This document shows positions 34,896 to 46,800 of a stretch of 64,000 nt of DNA, in pieces. The notes beneath the pieces were generated by a model. The model was given only the letters and a program-made list of their open reading frames with translations. It was not told the origin of the DNA and did not search any database. This DNA is from Rhynchonema sp. JSB1_4 (Eukaryota; Nematoda; Chromadorea; Monhysterida; Xyalidae). The DNA lies in assembly GCA_030248065.1 (NCBI GenBank), contig JASAMV010009212.1:62001-126000 (forward strand). The letters are read 5' to 3'. Position 1 is the first letter of the stretch; every line of letters begins with the position of its first letter. A program made the translations under genes and the position numbers.

Positions 34896-37800
34896 GTTAG
34901 ATTGCGATTGTGAACCATTTCTGTGGTTTTTTACAGAAAATCTTTCGTGCTTCTGCAAACAGTGGCTCTCTTGAACAAATGCCTACGGATATCGATTATA
35001 CCATTGCGATTTATCTGAACACATTTCTATTGATTTTGTTTGCATAACTTGATCGAAAAATGCACAAGAATTCGACCTTGAGTCACAGCTTGCGGTATAT
35101 GATACATAGGTCTATGCCGCGCGGGGAAAAAAATCTGAAATAATCAGCTATTTGAGCGAAATCAGTGGATTTTCTCGCGCGAGAAAATATGCAAAATTGA
35201 TCAATTATTGGTGTCATAAATAATGATGTAACTAAATTCTGTGTTGCAGCGAGTTTGTTGGGAAGTCAAGGTTGAGGCCCGCAAGCGCACACACTCCGTA
35301 GCACGCTTGTGAAAAAATTTTGAACAAGTTTTTTTTTTCAAAAAGACAATTTTTTAAAACAAGTCTCGGATTCGATGAAGTTCGACAACATTTGCCTAGA
35401 AAACGCGCAAAACGCGAGAAAATGCAATTATTTAGTTGACAGGTCACCGTTGTAACTTGGCCTGCATCACTGATCAAGGGTGTTTACGTGATATCGGTGC
35501 GATCCAACAGTCTATGCTTGATATGGACCGTCTAACATTTTTTTAAATTTTTCTCAAAAACCTTTTCTTGTCCAACCCTGCTCTGTGGGCATTTTGCAGA
35601 CCTTTTTTGTTCCTTTTACTGTCGAATATAAACAAAAACCATCACGCATAGCGAAATTGCAACTCGTGACTGAAGTTTACGTTTTCCATAAGTCACTGGG
35701 GGTGTCGAGCATAATACGGAAAGCGCAATTATGAATCATTTTCTCTCGTGGGTGTGTATTTTATTTTCATCGGTGAAATTTAGCGTGTGAAATAACGCGA
35801 AGAAAGTGCACCAAGCTGAAACTCTTCACAAATATAATGCGCTTTTACTCAAATTTTCTCAATGTGCGAAGTGTAATCCATATTTCACACGTTGTTATGT
35901 CGTGTGATGTCAGCAGTCAGTTTCAGCAAATAAACGCCGAGCTGCTCAAAGCCAGTACAAATGCTCCATTAGTAAGTGGCCATAAATAACAGCTCAAGTG
36001 GCTTGGCTCTGGAATTGCGTTATGATGGGAGCCGCTGCATGGCTCTCGCGGATAATTTTGCCTGACAACTACTCCCCTTTAGCTGCCTGGCGGTGTTATT
36101 ATCCTCGGGTAATATGTATGGTATCTTCGCCTTATTACGTTGAGTGAGTGAACCAAAATTTGATACCAGTGTGGACTTTGTCGTACGTTTGTGTGTTTTT
36201 AGGTGTCGGCCTGTTATTGGTACTGATGTGGTCGTAAACCAAAAGTACTCCGAAGATGGACGGTTATTTTCTTCCGCTTCAAAAATATAAACCCGATCCG
36301 AAACTATCGCTCCGGATCTGGAACGAGCATAGACGGGTCAGTTGTCATAAATACGCCAAATAGTGACCAAAGTGTGCCACATCTGGCGTCCAGAGTGTCC
36401 ACCGAAATTGACCAAAGCGTCCGCCTGCAGCAACAAATGGCTTCTTTGCTTCATGAAGCATCGATAAGTTGTGGTCATTTTGAGTTGCGCGCGACCAACA
36501 GACGTAGTGAAGTCACAAATCACGCCAGTCAAAGTGAACTCATGTGGAATTTCCGTCATGTGCACATTTTACTGCATTACGCAGTCGTGGCAAAAATTTC
36601 GTAGTAAATAGCTCACAGCGTTCCTCTTCGATTCTTTGGGCCCGTTAGTACATATGTATGCAAATGTCATAAACTGGGGTCCAAATTCGGTTGATGCCCT
36701 CAGTAAGTATTGTATTCGATAATCCCGAACATGGCACATTACGGTGTGGGGTACATGCGCAACAGAATGGGCCCATTTTTCAACTTTTATTGTCATGCGC
36801 TGGTTCGTATATGCCAGTGGTCACTCTGGGCCAAAACAAGAAGATGCTTTTGGTCCAACTCTGTATCAATATACTGTAATGTCTGCGCCTGGTGTTTTGT
36901 TCCGGAACCACTGATTTCGGCGACTCCATGGGTTCACTGCACCGGAACCAAGAACTTGAAGTACATAGGTACTACCTTAGCTGTCTTGACATTTGCGGGT
37001 CTCCGTCAATTTAGTATACAGACAGTTTTAGTTAAAATTTCGGGATGGCCCGCTCCCGCATGCAGTACGCCTACCAACACGAGCAGAGAGAGAAGACAAG
37101 AAAGATTAAGCGATGTATAACTGGCAAACTACAAGCTGCGGGACACACACAGACAGACAAAGTATGCATATACAGTAAGCTATTTGGGTTTACTTGCCAG
37201 AAGGAACAGAAGCACGAAATGCACGCATCTCAAAAATAAAATCAAACTCGGGATAAATGTGGGGCTGTCATGTACAATGGAACCGTGAGTTATGGCTGGG
37301 ATTTATACAGTGTTGGGTCGGGAGTTGCTGGGTGATACGAGGGACCAAAGACATTTTGTATAATGCGTCGGGGATGGATTGATTTGTGAAACAATCGGAA
37401 CGAACAGTGTTATTTGTGATGTGAGAAAGGCGAAGTGTCACCACGTGTTCGTTCAACCCGGACAGAAAAAACGCAAAAATGATAAGAAACGTCGCTGACT
37501 ATTCAAAACCATAGTGGTTCAGAAGCTCACGAAAATAAAACTAAACACTGTAATTAAACCCCATAATGTATTGCAGCAGGTCGGAAAAACATTTCAGCAA
37601 AATTTCTCGCTTCACAGCCCATCCCATTTCAGATGCCAAACTCGAGGTCGACCTCCTACATGCTGTCCGTTTCCCGGGTCGTGACCCGTTCGTCAGTCGG
37701 GTCACCGGTCTAGAGGGCATGCCAGCGGTGGACTTCCGTCGCGGTTCCAACGTCGTCGCGCCCTTCAATCTGTACATGCCGAAAAAGTTCTTCCCGGACT

Positions 37801-40800
37801 TTGCCGTGCTGGTCACACTTCGACCCAAGGACCACAAAGCCGGCTATCTGTTCGCTGTCGTCAACCCGTTCGACACGGTGGTCGACCTGGGCGTTCTTCT
37901 GGAGCACACGCCCGACCAGCGTACGGCCAACATCAGCCTCGTCTACACCGACTCGCGGCAGTACAGCAGCTCGAGGGCACTGGTGTCGTTCATGGTGCCG
38001 GCGTTTGTGCAGGAATGGACTCAATTCGCGATTGCTGTCAGGGATGACATGATCAGCATGTACTACAAGTGCAAGAGGACGGACACGAAGAAGGTTAGGA
38101 AGCAAACGGGTCGATAAGATTGTCAGATTCATCCAGCGGATGCGGTTAAATCTTGGTTGGCTACACCTTTCGCGTGACAAAGGGCTGAAACAAGATTCCA
38201 AAACCATGTATCCCATATCCGAGAGCTTCAGGGCTTCTGTTATCATGCCCATTGAGAGTCAGCTCTAGCAACAAGTTTACATGGAGAATATTACATTACA
38301 ATACTAACGTTCTATCAAAAAAACCGAAAGTGAGAGCATTGTCCGGTCTAAGTTTTAGTTCACTGAGGCACACTGCAGGACATACATACAGTAGGTGCAC
38401 CGGCCCATCCTCAGTCTCTAGTGCAATGGTGACGTTGCAGGTACACCGCGACCCCCGACAACTGACGTTTGACGAGGCAGACAAGCTGTACCTGGCCAAG
38501 GCAGGCCCGATCATCAACAAACCATTTGAGGTTGGTTAACTTTATCGCCTACAAACAACGCTTTTAACGACTTTATTTTAATGTCCACAGTTTTATCAGA
38601 GAATTTATTATCCAATGGCTCCCTGGGTGGCGTTCGATTCGAACAAGGCGGTATCACTCTCTCAAATCGGATTAACGGTTTCATGTCTTTCCACCTGTGC
38701 AAGTCAAACGAGTTTACTATGCAGAATTGACCGTTTCAAAAATAATTAACTTTAACATAACGTGACAGCCCCAAAGCCTTTAAACAAACAGTACAGCATA
38801 TGCCGGAGTTTTCCATAAAAAGCCCCTGGTGCACTATTCCAAAAAGGGTGGACAGCCGGCCTTTTTGTTACAAACATTTTGCCCAAATTAGAGACCCCGT
38901 GGGTTCTATTCATAGACGTTTCCGCGGACGGCTCTCTTCGGGAGGGGGCTGTTCTTGGAAAACTCCGGTACATAGTGCACTTTTATGGAACAACTTTTCT
39001 CAAGATCATACAGTAATAGCTCAATTATACTCAGTTGTGTGCAAACAAGCAACAACTCTCGTTTTTTGCTGTCTGGAGTGTTTGTTTCAAAACGCGGTAG
39101 CTTTACGATCGCGTCTGATAATCAAGAAGTCACTCTTTATTTTATGCGCGAACAGCTGTTGTCTCGGTGATAAGCGGTGTGTTGTCTAGGAAACTGTGAT
39201 TGACATTGATAGAGCAAAAAAGTTCGTCTCCCAAGAAGTGTATGTAACGGCCACACACTGTTAATGGTTCCTGGTCCGGTGTCGTTTTTTCAAACAAAAA
39301 CACTCAACCTTTATAACTTTTGATGGCGCGACGTGATTTATGGCCACAGACGGTCTGTGTGTTTCAATTTATCGAAAAGTTATTCCATTTGGTGCTTTTT
39401 TAGACAAGAAACGGAGAGGGCGAAGCGTTTATGTCGTCAACGTTCTTTTGTTTGTCTGGCATAAACTATTACCTATGTACCTTGTACGTATACGTCATGA
39501 CATTTGGCTAATGGTATGCGGTGTTTCAACATATTGTTTATTTGAATGCATTTCTTAACAAGCACCCAGCTGTGTGTCGCGATGTTACTATCAATATTGG
39601 CAATTTTCAAATTCTGCACATGCGCCCTCAAAGCATTGTCTTCTGAACAGACCCTCCCTTGCGGGCATGAGACACGTACTGTATATGTACGTAGTATACA
39701 TGCAAGTTCATGCTATGCCTCCAGGGCCGTAATATAAAATAATACAAAACGACTACAATGTTTGTCGATTTTCACTCGTTCTCAAGTGCACACAAGTTTA
39801 TTCATCATCAGTCTTACTCATTTCAAAAGTTCAGCGTATACGAGTGAAGCCCTGCTATTTTCCAAACTTTATCACCACGAATATCACGTTTTCCACGCAG
39901 CACAAGTTGACCAGCCAAGATTAAAGCCTTTGGAGACATGGTCAGCTTGATGTCCTACATATGTAAGTGCACTGAAGATCATGTTTTTGGGCTTGAACCT
40001 CACAAATTTATGATCCACCCCAAATCAGCAGCCAAACCCGAAAGCAGCCACACGAGTACCCATTGAAGCGGAATAAGTGTGTCCCTGTGTACCCACTATA
40101 CAGTATCCCCTCCATGTAGTGAATCAACTCGGACCCAAGTTTCGTATATACAGTACAGAATGTTCACTATACAGCGCAGTGGAAGGCCATGGCAGATTGA
40201 GGAACTTACACAGCTCTCGTTGAGCATGAGAGCATATGAGAGATACTGTTACGTATTCACAATAAAAAGTTCATTATAGATAGACAGACTGTAGTTTGAT
40301 GCCTCTCCACGTGCTTGTTTCCTGCTGATGCCCGAAATGTTTGTTTTTTGACGCGCTTTTTTCCTCCACGCGTCGAGTTTTTTGCGCAATTTGGCAATCT
40401 ATCGCAAATAGGCCCGCACAAACCGTAATGTAATGCTGCCGGTGTTTTTCCTGCGTTTTCATGCTTGCTTGATATCAGAAGCTTCGGTTGAGTTGGGTTA
40501 TGTAGTAACGTTGGTTTTCGGCTAATTTGTTACTATTTTGCTGTGTTTGTGAAAACAAGCATATTTGAATTTCAACATCAGAGCTCAGATTTCCTGTTTT
40601 TTCTGGATTTGCTCATGTCATTTATCGTTTTCACTTCAAAAGTTTCAGTCCACTCAAGTAGCCAGAATTTGACTTCGGTCATTACTTTTCTCAGGCGCAT
40701 AAGGCTGAGACAAATAGATGGCGGGGCTTATGGTCACGGTGAGCCATACATTAGCACTCGTATTTTCCAAAGTGTAGTTGTGTGCGTGCAAGCCAAAGTG

Positions 40801-43800
40801 CCATACTCAGCTCGATGTGGCTATGGTTTTAATCCGCGTAGCCACTCACACGGACAATTTGCTTTGTTCTCAACAGATTTGAGAATGCGATTCTGTGCTT
40901 GACTTGCAACCATCTTATCTGAAAGTTTTGCCGAATAAAAAAACATAGAGGCGGCGCCGTTCCATGAAATATTTATTACCGCGGCCCAAAACACTGTCTG
41001 CAGTCAGCAAGAGCGCGGGCATGGGGCTGGTCAAATTTAACGCCATCATGTGATCTTTTTCGGTCTATCGTACTTGTATCGCTTTCTGTTGCTAATCTTT
41101 ACCTTTTTCTGAAAATTGGCACCAATTTTTTTGTTCGAAATGAAATCGCTCCGCCCAGAAATGATTCATCAATCATGTTCTCTGATGAAGCTTCTGTTCT
41201 CCCATGTGATGCGTTATTGTTGTTTGACAACATTCAACTGGACTAACGCTTCCCTTCTTCCATTGAAAATCCCTTCATACTGGGTTGCTCCATTGTTGTT
41301 TCGTTGCCATCAATAGCGGCAATAAAGCTTGATGAATGTCTGATTCAAATGTGCCAAATCGCACATAATGTTTGGAAATTTTGATGGTGCTTACGTTTTC
41401 CTTCCGTGTACTAAGCAGACAAACCGTCATGATCTTTGATTCTGAAACCATCTCGCCGGCTTTCTTTTTGAAAGCATTCAGCATCTCGTTGTTAAACATA
41501 TTGTATGTATACATTTTAGCATCATGCTCAGCCCAAACTTACCGACGCATTATGCCACATTTTATCACGCAACCCCCATCGCAACACCTCTCCTCTTGTT
41601 CCTGATTCTGCCAAATCTGGCTGATGCGACGCATAAAAAGTCCTCCGCTCAAGCTCAAGCAGAGGAACGCGAGCAGGAAGGCTCGTTGGACGACTGGCTG
41701 GCGGATGATCAACTGTTGCCTTTTGACAATGACGAAAACTCAGTGAAAGTGCGCGCCAAGCGTGAAACTATTCGAATTCAGTCGCCGCGCGCCACAGTGC
41801 ATGAGCTAGAAAGGAAGCACAATCACCATCACGAAGATAAACATAATCATCATACTAACGTCACATCGTTCATTAATCCCCTGAGTATTGTCCAGCTGAA
41901 TGATGTTTCACGCAGTGAACATAACAAGCGGCCAAAGAAACACAACCAGCTCGGTTTCGTATCCGCCTCATTTCAACCCCACCCAAGGAGCCAGACGAAG
42001 AAACACGTGTCCGATTATGTGAGTTTTGACGGGAATTTGAGTATTTAGCCTGATTTTTCAAGGGAGCCATACAAGAACTGACCATCCTGGCGTACCCCGA
42101 AGAAGCGGAGCGGCAATGCGACGGTGCTTATGTGAGTTTTTAGCTGAAATTAAATGATTCGTTCAGAATAAGAAGGTTGTGCGCTAACTTGAATCTTTTT
42201 GATCATTTTTATTTTTGAATTGCAATTTCATTCCCACTTTAGTGGCGAAATCGACAGAAAAACAAATTGAAGGTAAAACTAGATGTTGTCAAGTGACAAG
42301 TGCGGTGTGCTTGTGTTAAAAAAACACACATAATAACGACAAGCATATTTTTAAAAAAATGTTCATTTTTTATCGCAGATCGAAGGAAGCGGTCATTTTC
42401 CAGACGATTTAATTGATGATTCGGAATACAGTGAGTGTTTTGAAACATTTTTATGTTGAAGACACAAGTCCCACTCACTCTGTCGTGCGATTCTGTTAAC
42501 CTGGGTTGTATATTATTTTAATGAACATAATTTCTCTTCGAAAACACATATGATTTTCAGGCACATTCCCACCGTTCACTCCCCCACCACCATTCACCAC
42601 TCCTCCACCCGTGTTCCCAGGTTATTCGCTTTATTTCTGAGAGATTCTTTGTTTTATTTTCAGCAATATCTCATGACCCCTCCAACATTTAATGATTTTT
42701 GCTCAACATTAGAGTCTCCTAGTTTGCTAATATCCCCCACCAGCTTGGCTTTGTCAGTTGCACCCGCAGCATAATGCTTCCAGCCAGTGTTCATTCATAT
42801 TCACTCGAACAAGACCTGGGCTTTCACAACAACGCTTTGCTTACAAAGCCCGTAGCGATTATTTTGACAATACGAGCCATCTATGTACATGTCGTCCAGC
42901 ACAATTTTCTGTTCAATAACCAAACATTATTTGCCACGCAATACTAACCGGATGTCCAATATTCCACGCACAGCACCGTTCGGAGCAGCGTCCATGGTGA
43001 GCCCGGGACCTCGTCGGTATTTCGTGCACCCAAAATCCAACGCACCCAATAACCGCATCGACGACTCATTTGGTGACCCACTGATTCTGCCATTTGTCAA
43101 ACCACCGACCCCCACCGGGCAGGACCCAGGCCTAAACACCCTCGGACGATATCGACCCTCGGAGACCCTTGTGGCAGGTGACTCGGTGCCGGGACTGTTT
43201 GATGCGGCCCTGACACGTCACATACAACAACATGCACAGTCGAATGATGATGGCACTGCGCATGATCACGACACACAACGGCAGACTCACGTACACACGC
43301 CGTTCTATTATCAGGGTACACACCATGTATACACCCCCAACGCTGGCTCTGTCCTTTTGCATGCGCGATGTTGGCTGGCTGCCGTTTTTTGATTTCGCGG
43401 TTCAAAGTTTGAATTTGTTTTTGGTTTTGTGCGGTGTTTTCTTCTTTTCCAGGGCGTATTTCGTTGCTTTAATGGTTGAATTTCTGCTACGTGGTACACA
43501 CATGCATGAACCACACGTTTGCACCCCATTTTATCAATGTTCCCTCAAAAGCACACAAGACTTTGACCATTATCACAATTTCATGGGATCACTTCAACCT
43601 CTCAAACCACTGTTGATCACCACCATTATGTAACTCCCACTGTATTTCACCAAATCTACCAGGCTCTTCTGGAACCCAGCACATTTCAACAGTATAAGTT
43701 TCGTACACTTCTATGCCTGCCATTTCCCGGCGTGAGGGGAGTAGAAGGGTGTAGGACTGAGTAAAGTGAAAGTAGTGGGTCAATTTATACCGGGGGATTG

Positions 43801-46800
43801 CAGTGCATAGTCAACTCATGCAGCTCAAAGTGGCGTTCCTTTTGATATATTCCATCCCGGCCTTGGCAAAATTATCTGACAAACTGTCCAGAAAACGCCA
43901 TTTTGAGCATATCGATCATGATTCAACGTCTCAACAGCTGCACAATGTATATTTCAGGAGCCGGCGTGGGTGGCCAACCGGGCCCGAAAGGCGACCGCGG
44001 TGCACCGGGATTGCCCGGAACGGTTTGTGCGCACGCGATTACGCAATTTTTATTATCATTTCATTTAGCCGAGTGTCAATTCATTCAAATTGATGTTTCA
44101 GTGCCCAAGGGAATGCGAACGTGGTGATCCCGGCCCGATGGGACCTCGAGGACCACCTGGACCACCGGGTGTACGTTTTTATTCCCAGAAAAACGTTGCA
44201 AAACGTTATTTCTGCTGTCAATAGATTAATGAAACATCATGTTCAAATATTATTTTTCTCTCAGGTTGTGACCAGCGTAGACAACAACAACCTCCCAACG
44301 GGCATGGGACTGCCCGGTCCTGAGGGTCCGCGGGGATTGCCGGGCCCGCCGGGGCCACGAGGACTGCAGGGTGACCCGGGTCCGCGTTACTATCTTACGG
44401 ACGCCGACATTCAAAGGATCGTCAACACTCCGGGCATAAAGGTTTAGTCATCTACTTTTTGGTGCTTTTCGTTTGACCAAATGAAAAATACGGTATTGGG
44501 TGATATTTTCGAAACGGTGAAGGTCAGTTGGGCGTAAAGGTCGGTGTAAAGCTCTGTCGAAAGCTCGGTCGGCGTAGCTCGGTGTAAACGTGAAACATTG
44601 CCTGTTATTAACGCGGAATGTTTCAAGTTTACACCGAGGTCTATCACACTGAGCTGTCGACCGAGCTTTCCACCGACCTTTACACCCAACTGACCTTTAC
44701 TCCGTTTCGAAAATATCACCCATTATCTGAGCCGGGTCGCTGCATTTTTAGTGTTGGTGTGTTGCGTACAATGGTTAACTGTTCACTTCGATCTGGGCTA
44801 AAATCCTATTGGTATACTTGAATCACACGCCATGTTGCGGAAATGCACGCAATGTGTTTTTGGAAGTAAGAATCATGCGGCATATGTACGTGTACTCATC
44901 ATCATCTTCTCTGATTTCGCAGGGAGAACCTGGTGACAGTTACGGCGGAGGATCAAGCAGTGGTGGTAGTGGTCGAGGTCCAAAGGGTGACATGGGACCC
45001 CCGGGACCACCAGGCGCAATGGGACTCAGGGGACCACCCGGAAAGGATGGATACCCGGTTCGTTGATGTTTCATTTGCGCTGCATTAAGTTTCACTTGAT
45101 TACTGCTAATGTATATGTACATACCTTAGTATGAGGTTCTTCCACTAAAGCAGAAACCAACGTACAGTACTGTATCTATAGTAGGTAGGCATGTAGTCTG
45201 AATATTGCATAATTTTAGCCTTCTCAATCACGTTTTAGGGCATGCCGGGTCCGCCTGGACGTCCCGGTCACAGCACACATCGCGTATGTGTTGCGGTTGA
45301 GACTTGCTGTATTTTACGACTAGTAAATGTTGTCGCGCATATTGTGGTGGCAAAAAACGCAAAAAAAACTTTTGATTATGTCGCTGCGGTTTTGCCCTCA
45401 ATCTACATAAATTTTTTCCCCACAACACAAGTATGCCTGCATAAAATGCATGCTCAGGGTTGCGGCAGCCGATCTTCCCTGTTTGTGATGGCTTTACCCG
45501 GTCGCTTAGGACTCTAGCCACTTGTCCGTCTGGGAACGTGTATCAAATTTTGCCCATTTTGTCATTCCAGAAAGTCTGTTATTGCAACTTTTCTTCTGCA
45601 TTACACTCCTTTGTTAACCTTCCGTCCATCTTGCAGGGCGCGCAAGGTCTACCCGGCCCGCCGGGACCCCAGGGACCAATCGGCCCGGGCGGTGGTGGGG
45701 CATACGGCATCAAAGGCGATAAAGGCGATCGAGGGTACCCGGGGCCACCTGGTAGACCTGGAGGGGGTACCGGGGCAGGCCCAAGTGCAAACTCACTGGA
45801 CAGCAGTGCACAGGCGGGATCGGTGAGTGGGAAAGATTGGGAAGATAGAGATCAGGACAAGCTGATGTTCAACAATCACAACCGCAGGTGCTAATCTACG
45901 ACTCGAACATCGACCTATTCTATTCGTCCAAGTCGGTCTCACAAGGCACACTCGCCTTCAGCCTCTCGTCTCAAACGTTGTTCCTGAGAGTCAAAGACGG
46001 ATGGAGAGTTGTCAGGGTGAGTGCCACGATTTTGGAAGTCATTGGTGTCAAATTTCGCGCAAAACTATTTTCAAACTGTTTTTGACTGAAAAATACAAAC
46101 TTTAATTATAGCTCGACGCTTTCCACCCCATTCCGGACACGCCACAATTGGTGAGTCTCATGATGGTCTTCAAAAACATTTTTTTCTCAAAGTTTTTTTA
46201 AATTCCCAGCATTGCCAATATGGCTTGCATTTTTCAACCATTAGCCCCTGCCAGCCACAAACTGTCCCATAAAGTGTCCCATAATTGTCCAAGAATTTCA
46301 AAAAAAACAACGCCCCTGAACCCCCTCTTAGACGGATAACCACCCTGCCGAGGGTCATACGCATCGCACCGGGCTGGATGCGTTCGGCACCAAATCGGCG
46401 CCGCCCTTTTGGGTACGTATTGGTTATTGGTCGCTGTATCGATGTTGTCGCAGTAACAATGCGCACAGTATATATTCGTTACAGCTTGCGTTTGGTAATG
46501 AATGGTTTTCGCGCTCTTTAGTTCGAGATGGTTATCAACAGGCGGTGTGCGGAAAAAAAGTCTTTTAGTTTAACGGTGTCCGCAGCCATCTGTAATTTTG
46601 GCAATCATTAGGTTTTACTTTGCGGAGTGGCGCGCAACTTTAGTTTGAACAACTGACTGTCAGTATATACGTTTCTTATGTTGAATTCATCGCATATGCA
46701 TGTGCAAAAACATAACCACAATCATTATTATTGTCAAGCCATTGTCGAAAGAACCTAAAACGCATAATTTCTCATCGGACGTCAATTTACTTTCCAGCTC

